DNA of 64,000 nt from contig CM059576.1 of assembly GCA_030386875.1 (NCBI GenBank), positions 60,077,581 through 60,141,580 of the forward strand. The letters are read 5' to 3'. This document shows positions 11,141 to 22,583 of this stretch, piece by piece (the first letter of the stretch is position 1; every line of letters starts with the position of its first letter). The notes beneath the pieces were generated by a model. That model worked only from the letters and a program-made list of their open reading frames with translations. It was not told the DNA's origin and did no database searches. The DNA is from Morinoia aosen (Eukaryota > Arthropoda > Malacostraca > Amphipoda > Talitridae). The translations under genes and the position numbers were made by a program.

Positions 11141-14100
11141 TCACTGTCTCTTACTCCAGGCACGCACAAAAAACATTTTCATAGCTTCAATGATACTCAA
11201 ATTACCCTCCTGATCCAATACAGCAAGACAGCTCATACTGCAATCATCTTCAGCACATCTGGCATACCACTCATTCTCTCCATACTGCCAAAGCACCACA
11301 TTCATGAAACTTTCTCTCTCCTGCTCATACTTACTACATTCCAGCACAAAATGCTCAATTGTTTCCTCCACTCCACTAATACCCTGCCAACATAATCTGT
11401 TATTCTCATTCCACCTCCATGTACGTCTGTTCACATTCAATGACTTACATCTCACAGCAAACAAGAGTTGACTTCCAAAACTACCATCATAAAACATCTC
11501 AAACTTAGGTGCTTCATTTTTCATATACCAGTCAAGTGTAGGTTTCCACATCATGCTAAGCTTCCACTTATTCAATCCATACCCTTTTGTTTCCCTCTCA
11601 ATCTCTTTTTTCCACCTCTTGCAGTCCCACTCAGGCCCTACACCTCCAGCATTTATTAAACTCCAGTCATCTGCAGGTCTCCCAATTCTAACATGAATAA
11701 TCTTTTGCATACCAAATTTCCTTGCATGCCCCCAACACAATCTCTCTCCAAATAGCTTACACTCAGATTCCATTCAAAAATTTGCTTTACCCATCTGCTA
11801 TTATGCATTCTTTCAATTCTCACCTTATAATTCAGAACTGCTTTTATCATTCTTTCTGAAAATATTCTCCACCCAAGGTCACCTCTAATGGCTTCTGTAG
11901 CTGTCCATTTCGGAGCACACAATGCTAACCGTCTTACCTTATTTTGTATTACATCCAGCTTTTCAAGATCACTTCCATTCCAGGCAAGAGCACTCATACC
12001 ATACATGACACTAGGTACAGCAACATGCTTCCACATTCCTCTCACACATTCATACTTGTTTGCTCTGTATCTGGCCACACTACTTAACTGTCCACTCCAC
12101 TGCATAGCTTTTGCCACTGTGTCACCCTTAGTTCTAGTGCATCCATCTTCACTTATCATACAACATAGATATTTGTATTCTTTTGTTCTACCTATTCTGA
12201 TTTCTCCAATGTTCCACAGTCTGTCTCTATCAGTCTCATCACTATTTATAACCATAACCTTACTTTTGTTGGCACTAAAGTTCATCTTGAAATCTGTATT
12301 ATATCCATTCACAATGTCAAGCATCCTTTGCAATTCATGTCCACATTCACTAACCACAACCACATCATCAGCATACAACAAACTGCTCAGTCTCTCATTA
12401 CCAACTTTCAGTCCTAAGCCACTCCTTCTCAATCGAACTGCTAATTCTTCTGTGTACAATCCAAACAACAGGGGAGACAGAATACAGCCCTGTTTCACTC
12501 CTCTAACACTCATCACTTGCTCTGTTTCCAATTTTCCTTACCTGTATATTGTGCCTGTGTTCTCATACAGACTTTGTGCAATTTTTACTATTTTTCTGCT
12601 AAACCCAACTTTTCTCAAAACTTCCAAGAGCCTAACCCGATCCACTCTGTCATCACCTTTTCAATATCCAGGAATGCTAAATATACCTTCGTATCATCCT
12701 TCCTCATTCGCTCAATTATTTCACTCACTACAAACAGATTATCCTTCCCACGTCTATCTTGCCTAAATCCATTCTGTTCTTCACCTAGGACTCCTAATTC
12801 CTCAACCAAGTTTTTCATTCTCTCATTCAAAATATCACAAAAGATCTTACATACAGTGTCACCCAGTGCAATTGGTCTGTAATTTTCACGTTCTTTCATA
12901 CTCTTATGTCCACCCTTATGCAACAGAACTAAATTACACTTGTTCCAGTCATCCGGTACTCTTTCACTCTTCCATATCTCATCAAATAAACATTTCAACA
13001 TACTGACTACAATCTCTCCTTCACATTTATAGAACTCATATGGGATCTTATCAGGGCCACATGCCTTTCCATTTTTCACTTTCTTCAAAAAACTTACAAT
13101 CTCTTCACAAGTGATTTCTTCTTCCATTTGCAGTTCACGTTCATCAATCAGAAAATTTACGGGTTCATCATCTGTAACCTGCTCGTTCATTCCACCAATG
13201 TCCTCCCAGTATTCTTCAACTGCTTTCTCCATTTGCATCCTATCTTGCACACTGCAACCATTGACTACTAATTCATCAACTTGCACTTCACTACCTCTAT
13301 CCTTACCTTGTGTAAACTTATACCAATCTTTTATTCCCTCCGGATCTTTCTTTCTTAGATTTTCAACTTGGTGTCTCTCCTTTTTAAATCTAGCCTCATT
13401 AATCATTCTCCTTACATTCTTCTGCTGGTCCTTGCACTCATTCCATGCACTCTGCCATTCATCCTCAGTAATTCTGTTTCTTTCATACATTTTCCTCATA
13501 CTGCGTTGTTTCAAATTGGAAGTCTTTCTTCTCATTCGTTCTTCCTTTATCTCACTTGTAAACCACCTGGAATTCCCTGTCCCTTTCCTACATTTTATTC
13601 TACCAATCTTTTGCTCTGCCACATCATACAAGGTTCTTGCAATCTCATCATTTAGGTCATTTACATTTCCACACCTGTTCCAGTTACACCTACTCAATTC
13701 ATTCTTAAATTCTTCCCAGTTCGCCATTTTTATCTGCCAACTTTCTTTCACGCTACTGACCTGCATTGACTCCTTTCTACCCCAGTTATATTCAAGCACA
13801 AGCATTTTATGGTCACTATCAATATCAAAATCATCTTCATCTACAAACATTTCATTGACACATTCTCTTGCTCTACTATTCACAATCATATAGTCAATTG
13901 CAGTTTTCCATTCCCTGCTTTGTCATCTATGCAAGCCATTTCCTATCGTGACATTCAGGTTTTCAAGTTCATTCTCATCACAAAAATCTATCAATTTTTG
14001 TCCATTTGCATTCACCGGCTTACCAAGTATACCAATATGGCCATTCATATCACCCATCACAATCAGAGGGCACCTGCAGTGTTCTAGTACAATCCTTGTT

Positions 14101-14544
14101 AATATTTCATTCTTTTTTACATTTTCTTCATGAGCTAAAATCCCATCAGTTGTCATATAACATACAATCACAACAATACATTCTTTCACACTTAATTGCT
14201 AACAAATCTTCACTTTCAGGTTCATTTCCAACAGGAAGTTCCTCTAATTTTCAATTTAGAGCATTCTTTACAATCAGACCAACTCCACCACAACTTTTTT
14301 GCCAATTTACACGCCCTTTTCCTATCATATGATACTTATTCTCCTTACATGTTAAACTGACTCTATCACGCATTTGGGTCTCTACCACACCAACACAATC
14401 TAATTTTCCATTCCCAAATTCTACTACGAGGTCATCTAACTTTCCTGCATTCCATCCATGCACATTTAAACTTAAAACTCCAAACCTTACAACACAATTG
14501 GACAATTCAAGACATTCCTCACTTTTGCTCTGACAGATTTTCAT
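11141..14544 (-). pseudogene. LINE ORF2 (EEP endonuclease - RT - zinc-like C-terminus), broken
   Basis: The ATG at 14544 directly follows the TGA of the upstream ORF, in the same frame. EEP segments: LSLNVHGWNAGKLD and VVETQM (14544-14251), GDMNGHIG (14189-13923), DSDHKML (near 13820), with a frameshift at ~14250-14190 and a TGA at 13923-13925. The RT begins within 13889-12615 (GPDKIPYEFYK, ENYRPIAL, GFRQDRRGKDN) and breaks inside motif A (FLDIEK, about 12650). It resumes at 12531-11656 with the GVKQGC and YADD motifs. The tail (11773-11141) has C-x-E-x-I-x-H-x-C spacing (VEETIEHFVLEC) typical of LINE C-terminal zinc-like motifs. At least four lesions are seen. Confidence 0.85.
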
Positions 14545-15083
14545 TCATCCAGTTCCAACTTCCATTATGGCATGAGTAGCCCTGATCCACAGGATATATT
14601 TCTTGGAGAGTTTCATCTCACCTTCTTTTGTAAGATGGACTCCATCTCCAAGAAAACACCCATCCTGGATCATGCGATCCATGTCTAGGAAGCTGGAAAC
14701 CAATTCATGCTTTCTCACACTCTCAGCTTTCATACTCATAATCCTTTCATGCACCTCCTTGTTCACCTCCTTCCATACCCTTTCATACTCCTCATCACAA
14801 GCAGGCCTTCTTAGGAAGCTAGTCACCGCCACTCTAACATTCTTCTTCCATGCCCTTAAACAACTTTCATAATTGCATTCACCGTACGTTCTCTCCCACA
14901 TTCAAGCAACCGATTGCCACCTCCTTACAGTACAACCATTCCTTCATCCATTCCATCTATCACTCTCTCAGCATGCCTACAAATCTCCTCCACTCCTTTC
15001 CCTCTCATGCTCGTACATCCGCTACTGTCACTCATACATAAGAACCTATCAACATTCTTCACCATGCTATCCCCACATATCAT
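14545..15083 (-). pseudogene. LINE ORF1: SGNH/GDSL hydrolase-like domain, broken
   Basis: From 15083 the minus strand reads MICGDSMVKNVDRFLC, a block I GDS motif with the likely nucleophile serine. VVL-stop-GGGNRLL follows (block III-like), with a TAA at 14925-14927. A shift near 14900 enters a frame that ends with FLGDGVHLTKEG (block V DxxH, the Asp-His of the triad) and stops at 14545. Length (~180 codons) suits a compact SGNH hydrolase. Esterase domains are known in ORF1 of some CR1-type LINEs, where they may aid membrane or RNP association; the role here is inferred. The domain is interrupted but its catalytic blocks are still readable. Confidence 0.75.
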
Positions 15084-15279
15084 TTCAAACCTATCTTTGG
15101 TGAGTCACTATTTTTAAACTTCAACAATTTTGATTGCATTAACTTCTGAGAAGTCCACTGTTGATACATAAGCATTGAAGGATTTTGATTATAGAATTAG
15201 AGAAATTAAATTGTATCCTTCAAATCCCCAAAATTTGTATAGTACTGTAAAATAATATAAAAAGTCCATTACTATTTTA
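15084..15279. other. Short non-coding interval
   Basis: AT-rich; may contain the 5' UTR of the LINE on its left. Nothing else supported. Confidence 0.4.
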
Positions 15280-15828
15280 GGTAAATGTGTAGCATTGGGT
15301 AGGAATCGTTTTTCCACTTTTCGGTACCTAAACATTGTTTATCATGTCAAAATAAACAAGTTTTGTTCTATGAATTTTCTGTCGCAAATGAGTATTTTAC
15401 GTGTTATAGCGGTAAAATAGTTATGGCACCTGAAGTGTTTGAAGCGGTAAGTAATTCATCGACCGCGTCGGATTGCAACTCTGTAATGCAGTCTTGCTTC
15501 CAACGCGCTAGTCATCAAAGACGAAGCTAAACCTACCGCTCTAACTCGTACAATGATCATTTGTCGCAAAAAGTGTATAAAAGAAAAGTAGTTTATTTCG
15601 ATGTTATTACTGTGATTCAAGCACCAAAAATTCAAACATCGATGAGTAGCTGTTTATCCGAGAACATTCGTCATCAAAGATGAAACTAAACCTACCGCTA
15701 TAACTCAGTAAATACTTATTTTCAACGGATAGTGCATAGAAGAAAACTTGTTTATTTTAACCTAATTAACTATGTTTAGGTATCAAAAACTGAAAAATCG
15801 ATTACTACAAAACGCTACACATTTACCC
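15280..15828. mobile_element. Inverted-repeat MITE-like element, about 550 bp
   Basis: The ends pair as GGTAAATGTGTAGC (15280) and GCTACACATTTACC (ending 15827). Arms extend inward about 150 bp: GGTACCTAAACAT with ATGTTTAGGTATC, and AAATAAACAAGTTTT with AAAACTTGTTTATTTT. The centre contains a third, direct copy of part of the arm (AAACCTACCGCT and GTTTATTTCGATG at 15520-15640). No ORF. A target duplication could not be identified, so the superfamily is unknown. Confidence 0.7.
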
Positions 15829-16720
15829 GATTTATAACAGTAGTGAACGTGAGTTGATTTTTATCAGTATCAGCCTAGAAGTATTTATTTTTATCTAGTT
15901 TGAGTATGCCTCTTTCTTCTAAATCTCAGTCAACCTACGTTTAATTATTTCAATTTCCAGAGGAATCTACAGCAAGTTCATCTAGCAAACTGAAAGAGAC
16001 TCACACAGCAAAGGGTTGCCCACTCTCCACTACAGATCAACAGGGAATTAGCAGCTTCAGATTTAGCACGGCAGAGTAAAAGCCCAACATGCTGTGTACA
16101 GCCAAGAGGTTTGTTGCATGGATAAGGTACAGAGTTGATGTGTTATTTTGTTCATTTTTTGCTTGTGTTCATTTTTTGCCATCAGGGATTCAGACTTGAT
16201 AATGATTTTACCTCATTTATGCATGTATTTAACCTTGGTGTGTTGCACACTAATTCTAAGATAACAATGATGGTGGGAAGTATCATGCAGAACATCATAT
16301 AAATTTAGTAAGTTTTGGGAATTGACACTATTTTTATATGATAGCATAAATGTTGATTGTGAATGTAATCCCAGTTGAAAATCAGCGGTTTTTTTGCAGT
16401 TTCTTGACGTTTTGAGCAGAGGTTAGTGGCGTCGCAGCGCAGTGGCAGCGCAGTGCAGCGGTTGCTACACCCACTTTAGGGACGACTATTTCTGCCGAGG
16501 CTGTCGGCGGCACTAGCGAGAACGTCTGTTTAGATCTGCCTAGAACTGCTCTACATTTTCAAGTGGCTTACATAATTTTAAAATCCTTGGACTATTTAAA
16601 AATCGATTGTCAACAATAGATATTTGCAAAAATCAAATCTCAGGAATATTCCTGATTCACCGATCTATGACAGTTATATTTCTTCAAGAGAAACCTTTGT
16701 AACAAAAGTTTTTCCTACTA
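15829..16720. other. Mostly non-coding; one exon-like acceptor
   Basis: A polypyrimidine/CAG acceptor at about 15947-15960 precedes an open frame of ~45 codons (ESTASSSSKLKET...), which I cannot assign. A short GC-rich stretch with repeated GCAGCGCAGTG lies at 16430-16465. No other feature is supported. Confidence 0.35.
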
Positions 16721-17380
16721 TATTCCATCCTAGAACTCCACTAGAGGGTGTCACATCAAACTGCTCCCCTAATCGTGGAGGGAGTATATATGGAGGGAGC
16801 ATAGCCGTCTGTGAAGAGAACCAGTTTTTGAGATTTCTCCTCTGTCTGTGGTAACCAATAGCCGTCTCGCAAGTGTGATGTCAGCACGGAAGTCAGTTAC
16901 CTACCAACTACGCTAGGATGCGCACACGCTCGCTGATTGCTCTTCCAGCTGTTGAGTTTATCGGTAATCATTAATTTGGGATTCTAAGACTCCGAAAGAT
17001 AATAAATTGTGTTTCCTCACTTGAGGACACTTAATAATATCAAAATTACTAGCAAAGATTCATTAAGAGTTGAAAACTATTAAGATTACAGGCCCTTGAA
17101 TATAACAAATTAGAGAGCGACTTGCACGCGCACCTCATCCTTTGACTTGTGGTGAGGTACTAATCTTGCTTTGGAAAATGGAGGGCGAATCGTAGAGGAG
17201 GTGAGGAGGCGAGGAGGAGCCAACTTCAGCCAAGCGTCTGTGGTTGGCTCACGTGTGGGGCCGTGCCAAGGTCCCAGTCTCCCAACTTTTGCAGCTAATT
17301 TGAACCCGATTGGAATCGGCTATGCTCCCTCCAGTATATCCTAGCTCCATGCCCCTAATAAGTGGAGTTCGTAGCTACAT
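16720..17380. repeat. Possible inverted-repeat element, about 650 bp
   Basis: Left flank words GAACTCCACTA (about 16733) and TGGAGGGAGCATAGCCG (about 16792) recur as complements on the right, CGGCTATGCTCCCTCCA (about 17320) and AGTGGAGTTCG (about 17362). This gives spaced inverted ends. No transposase ORF or target duplication seen. Could be a decayed MITE; low certainty. Confidence 0.4.
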
Positions 17381-18049
17381 TTAACATTTTAATATCACCG
17401 ATCGCACTAAATACCTATACAATCCTCCTTAAATGGACAGATACATTTCAAAAAATATAGCAATTCAAATTTTTTTGCAAAAAATGACGCGTACAAACAT
17501 AAACTATTGCATAACACAACAAAAACACGTAAAATTACATGTAAAATATTTGTGCTATTTAGCTAGGTAATCAGACTAATGTTAGGATGTTGAAATATAA
17601 TACAAATAAAACTTGAGGGCTGACTGAAGTAAATGTACTGCGCCATAGGCGAGGCGGAAGAACATCTTTTACTGCCTGTTTTCGACCGAGGCATTTACTG
17701 CAGCGAACGAAGAAGGTGAACAGAGAACTATCTGCTTCAATTCGACTGTAGACAATTACTGCTGAGGTCTGACAAAAACGCTATTAGAATTGACTCCCAT
17801 GCATTTTGTCTGTGGTGAACTGTCGGAATTCGTCTTAAAACTGCGATCACTGCGAAAAACTGCCAAAATTCTCTTGCGCAACTGCGCTAATTTTCAATTG
17901 GGATCATCAATGTCCCTAAAAAATTGATGCTTTTCATTTGTAGTTCTAGCTGACACCCTACAGATTTGCTTGTACCATAGTTTTCTGGGTCAAAGATCTC
18001 AGTTTATTGGGTCAAGTTGCAAAAATATGTTTATTCATCACACTACATT
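17381..18049. other. Non-coding interval
   Basis: AT-rich; I see no gene, repeat array or RNA gene. Confidence 0.5.
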
Positions 18050-18053
18050 TTAA

Positions 18054-19035
18054 GGCCAGCGAACGGTTTTTTCCTCGAAATTTTCAAAAAATAAATAAAA
18101 ATACTTCCAGAGTGAAATAGGCTCTGAGGTATTAACAGCATGTTTATAACAATCTAATATACATTCATGGCCCATAAAATTTTTAAATTTACCCATACCT
18201 TCCTTCTCCCCCCCTCGAAGGGAAATTTCTAAAAAATCAAATTTCTCAGCCAATATTGTACATAGAGATTATTAGTTTTTTTTTATTCACAGTGAACTGG
18301 TCTACAAAATTGAGATCCAGTTTTTTGATTTCGCTTCAAAAAAATTTTTAGAAATGTTTGAATCCAAAAAAAAATTCAATTTTTTTTCTTCAAATGGCTA
18401 TAAAAAATTTTCTCATAAAATTATCGAAAAGCTACACCTGAAATTCATAGTAATCACCTTGATCTTTATGATGCTAAAAAGATCACCTTCATAAATGAAA
18501 AACTGTAGGAGAAATAAAGTCGCACATCCAAAAAAAAAATCATTTCGAGGAAAAGCCCTCAACTTTTTTAAGTATATCTTCAACAGTTTTTAACTTATTG
18601 AGAAGATCTTTTTTGCATTGTAAAGATCAGAGTGAGTACTATAAACATGAATGGTTGTTTTTTGATATGTTAAATATAATTTTCTTATTGCCATTCAAGG
18701 TAATAACTAAAATGTAATATATTTAGTGATAAAAAATTCGAAAACTTCCTAAATTTTGTTTTGAAGTGATATCAAAAAACTGTTCATAATGAATCAAACA
18801 AAAAAAATTAATCGTCTCTACGTACAATATTGGCTGAGAAAAATTTTTTTTTTTAAATTTCCCTTTAAGGGGGGGGGAGGGGGAGAGGGGGATGTGGGTA
18901 AATTTCAAAAATTTTTATGCTCTGAACATCCATTCAAATGTTCTAAACATGTTGTGAACACCTCCATGCTTATTTCGTTCTTGAAGTATCTTTTACTAAT
19001 TTTCGAAGTTTTATAAGAAAAACAATTCGATGGCC
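18054..19035. mobile_element. Snap-back MITE at a TTAA site (982 bp)
   Basis: Flanked by TTAA at 18050-18053 and 19036-19039, with terminal inverted repeats GGCCAGCGAAC and, reading the other strand, GGCCATCGAAT. The whole element is one long imperfect palindrome: outer ~230 bp arms (CTCAGCCAATATTGTAC with its complement near 18825), then inner arms (CAGTTTTTTGAT with ATCAAAAAACTG) to a centre near 18530. TTAA duplication is the signature of piggyBac-type and related transposases; the mobilising enzyme is not in the window. Internal ORFs are by-products. Confidence 0.85.
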
Positions 19036-19039
19036 TTAA

Positions 19040-19680
19040 CCTTGGCGTTCCTAAATGGTCAAGAATCAGATCCAATGTACGCGTTCAAATGGACTTTACA
19101 AGTCCTCGTCTGAACACACATGCTCCCCTGACCTGTTCTAATTAGACCTCTTTCTTAATGGCTAAATTACTTATCATTGTCTGGAGTTGAAGAACATTTT
19201 TATTGAAGTACTTCCTCAATTAAAAATTTTTATTTGTTATATTCCTCAGTCTGTTGTACTAGATGTTTCTTTTTCATTGTAAAAAAAGAAAGTACATGGG
19301 CTTTGGATTCTTGTACTACTCTTCCGTGGCAGTTTTTACCCTCAAATTCACTTTTACTCTGGTATTTTCTTCATTTCTTGTGCACCAACTTCATGTGATT
19401 GGATGGAAACTTAATTAATTTCTATATTTTATTTTTACATCAATGATTATCAAGAACAACACCACCAGGAGCTGTTCTGTTCGAGGAAAGTCTTCTAGCA
19501 TATGAAGTCCTGCCAGCATCGCATTAGCTTCAGTCACAGTATGAGGTCGATTCCCAGCAGTTGGATCATGACCTCCAGTGCCTTCAATCCTCTAAAGGTG
19601 TGTTGTTTGTTGTTATGCCGGAGGAAGAGTGATCTATTTGCTCTACTATGCATGGTATCAATTACTTTTGCTACTCAATG
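19040..19680. other. Non-coding interval before the large gypsy element
   Basis: No supported gene. The last bases (TTGT or TTGTT from 19681) form the left target duplication of the following LTR element. Confidence 0.5.
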
Positions 19681-19684
19681 TTGT

Positions 19685-22480
19685 TTTTATGTTTGGTTGG
19701 TCTGGATTAGCGGAATACCAACTACAAACACAGAGGCTCGAGAATCCGATATAGAGGTTCTCGATTAACGTGCGAGAGGATAATGATGACACATTCGGAA
19801 CTCAGCTGGGTTTAGTGTGGTCTTTATTTAAAGGAGCCGGGAGGATCGCCGAGAATTGTTCCTGACGATCTTGGCTGAAGATACTTCTCAGTCCTGGAGG
19901 CAGCTGCTGCGGCAGGTTGACGAGGTCGTACGCGTAATTGTATTTGGGGTATTTAGTTCACTGAGGGACAATTTAAACCAGGCACAAAAATCGGTGCGTC
20001 TCTATATGTGGGCAAGGCCTGCTGAATTTGAGCCGGGGAGTTATATTCTGGTGCCGTGACTGGAGGCGGTTATGGATCTTAACAGGGATTGTAAATTAAG
20101 CTCAAGGTCAAGCTCAAGGCCCAGGGATTTGTGTTTATGGTAGTGTGGTGTTTGGGCGACATCGGAGAATCTGGAAATATTCAAGGACGCTGGATGACAA
20201 TATCCACGGAAAAACACACAAATAAATCCACCAACAACTGTTCCCCATTTAAGTTTTTAAGTTCACATCACGGGGAAACCCTGAGTTACTTTAATGATCC
20301 CGTCAGAGTTTTATTTCTCTTTTAAGCTCAAACAATAGAATAGGGACAGACGAAACATGCCGGCAAAATACCCAACTTCAATACAGGTAGCAAATAACAC
20401 TGTACACTGTGCTGACTATCATGTAAATATTGTTAACACTGCACAAGTGTGCGGAATATAAAGGAAATACTGAACACCTTGAACAACAAGCCAACACCAC
20501 TAACGAGAACAGCTAAGAAATGCTATAAACACATAAACATACTTAAGGGCCGTTTACACTGGTCTACATTTTGCTGCAGGCTCACGTGTAGACGCCTCGT
20601 GTGGAGCTTCACAAGAGCCATGCGCGTTTAGACTAGACACCATTGGAGCGCGCGCTGCTCAAAACGGCTGCCACTCTAGATATTATATAGCTAGATCTAG
20701 ATGTTTTTGCTGAAGCCTAGATGTAAAATTTCGAACCTAGATATTAGCTATAAAATCTATATAGTTTTTGCAGCATGCTAGAAATTTTCTAGCTAGAATT
20801 ACAATTAAGCTATGTATATGATAGATTAATGTATATTCGAATTAAGAATTCACCATAATGGTTGGTTACTACTTCATTCTTATTATATTTGTTAATTTAC
20901 TTAAGCAAATTGTCTGAATAGTGAAGCAACCATATTCTGATCATGTTATGTTCAGATTATGAACGACACCAAGACGGCTAATTCACGGCTCATAAGCTAA
21001 AGCACACTATCTCCAATCGGAAAAATAGTGATGATATCAAAAAATCATGGAATAAAATGCACATACATTATCAAGAATGTATTGTGACCTCATTTTGACG
21101 AAAGACTGACCAATGATATTGGTAACAATGAGTTCAGTTTATTGTAGGATGGAAGCAATGATATTTCTATCATGAAACTACTTGGTGTATCAGTTATATT
21201 CTAAAGTAATGCATCTAATAAAGTAGAATCAACTTACTTAGTAATTGCAAAATTATTAAAAATGATGAAGATAGCGGTGTGAAAGCCTTAAAACAATTGT
21301 TGATAAGTAGGAATCTGAGCATTGATAATATGCAATGCAATAGAGACTGACCTTTCTACTCGCAACACGTGTGGAATTGAAGAATATTTGGATACCAAGC
21401 TTTATTAGGGTAAATATCAGGATACTAGATAATTTATATAAAGATAAATTGCCTAAGGTAAAGCAATTTATGATATAAATATCCTCATATGCTATTGTTC
21501 ATTTAATTTATTATAGTAGATAATTAATTTATTTCTAGATCAATTTTTGGTTGTTTTATTTTTAAATCTAGATGTTTCGAGATATTTTTTGAGGTCACAC
21601 TAGATTTTTTGGTCAAACAAAAGTGGCAGGCATGCAGCACAAAACCAGTCAGTGTGGCCTGCTGCTTTGAAATATGGATTGCTGTGGACGAGCTTGTGTG
21701 AATATTGCTGCTGCATCGTAGCTACGTAATCTCTTTTTTATTTGCATGAGTGAAATGTTACTGTATTCGTTCATTTTCATTAAAATTTAATGGAAAGCAG
21801 CCTCCTTATATTCGCAGCTTTTAGTCTGCCAAAGGCATTGATGGGCTTCGTACATTTCCATTAGAATCAGTGTAGTTTCTCGCGGCAGTGTTGAGTCAGC
21901 CATTACGGGTGAGCGAGATGCGCTACTTCACTTGATGACTACTAACCGCACACTGACCGGTCTAGAGCTGCGCCGCTCACACATGCAGCCGCTCCACGGA
22001 TTCGATCAAAGCGAATCGGGAACTTCGGGCTCACACACACAAATATGAGCCTCAGTGGTGAGCTTCGTCTACACGAGTCGCGCCTCACAGCCGAAATGTC
22101 CCCTAGTGTAAACACCCCTTTAGGAACTACTAAGAAACACCTTCACCATTGTGAGTTTAAATCTAACACTGAATTAAAGCACTTATTTCTACTTACGCGA
22201 CGAGCTCTTCACAACACCAAATCGAGGCACGAAATGAGGCTAGGAGACGCGTGAGCGGCGTGACTGGAAATGATGCCACAACGCCCAGGTCTAACTCAAG
22301 CGGTGGTTTGGTATAACATAATATTTGTGTGATTCACACAAAAACATTTAAGAATAATAATTAAAATTAGAAAATTATTAGTAATAATTTAAAGTAAGAT
22401 AGTTTATGACAATAATTATGTTGTTTAAATGTTAATGAGAAATTTTAATGAAATGAGACATTTTTGTAGCGACTGCTACA
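19685..22480 (-). repeat. LTR of gypsy element (3' LTR), with insertion
   Basis: Matches 28716-30143 in two blocks. It is interrupted by a 1574-bp element (20546-22119) and lacks ~220 bp present in the other LTR (29406-29628). It ends with the terminal hairpin TGTAGCGACTGCTACA at 22465-22480. Confidence 0.9.
20546..22119. mobile_element. Non-autonomous DNA transposon with TTA duplication (Harbinger-like)
   Basis: The other LTR provides the empty site (ACATACTTAGGAACTAC near 29780). Here the same site is split, with TTA on both sides (20543-20545 and 22120-22122). Ends are 17-bp inverted repeats, AGGGCCGTTTACACTGG and AGGGGTGTTTACACTAG. A 3-bp TWA duplication is typical of PIF/Harbinger; that assignment is inferred. 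Subterminal regions are GC-rich; the middle is AT-rich with many CTAGAT words (20680-20790) and has no transposase ORF. Confidence 0.85.
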
Positions 22481-22583
22481 ATACCCCCCAAGGCGCAGAC
22501 CGAAAGGTCAACCCGATACTGTTATTTGTAGCGGGAAGGAGTGCGAACTACCCGACCATGCCGAGTCTGGTGGTCGGAAAATG
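22481..22583 (-). promoter_or_regulatory. Polypurine tract and 3' untranslated region of gypsy
   Basis: On the minus strand a TTGGGGGGTAT run directly abuts the LTR start. A purine run at this position primes plus-strand DNA synthesis in LTR elements. The remaining bases are non-coding up to the last pol-frame stop at 22584. Confidence 0.6.

Larger units (their letters stand above)
11141..15083 (-). mobile_element. Decayed non-LTR retrotransposon with esterase-like ORF
   Basis: On the minus strand an SGNH/GDSL hydrolase-like ORF (15083-14545) is followed directly by an EEP endonuclease, a reverse transcriptase, and a C-terminal domain with a CCHC-like block. The RT motifs (GVKQGCILSPLLFG, YADDVVVV) and the C-terminal tail are not like those of the neighbouring Jockey-type element. 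Clade placement among EEP-type LINEs (CR1, I, RTE-related) is open. Element ends are not defined. Confidence 0.85.

Noticed and set aside
11888..12766. 292-codon plus-strand ORF opposite the second LINE
   Set aside because: It is the antisense of the RT domain, is rich in Ser/Leu/Phe as antisense frames often are, and the minus strand has clear RT motifs.
13111..13893. 260-codon plus-strand ORF
   Set aside because: Antisense shadow of the LINE endonuclease/RT linker with no motif of its own.
15961..16100. Candidate host exon after a polypyrimidine-CAG acceptor
   Set aside because: About 45 codons with low-complexity Ser/Thr content, no recognised domain, and no donor or partner exon supported.
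19856..20059. Paired 67- and 64-codon ORFs duplicated at 28879 and 29154
   Set aside because: Both pairs lie inside the two gypsy LTRs, so their conservation reflects LTR identity, not a gene.
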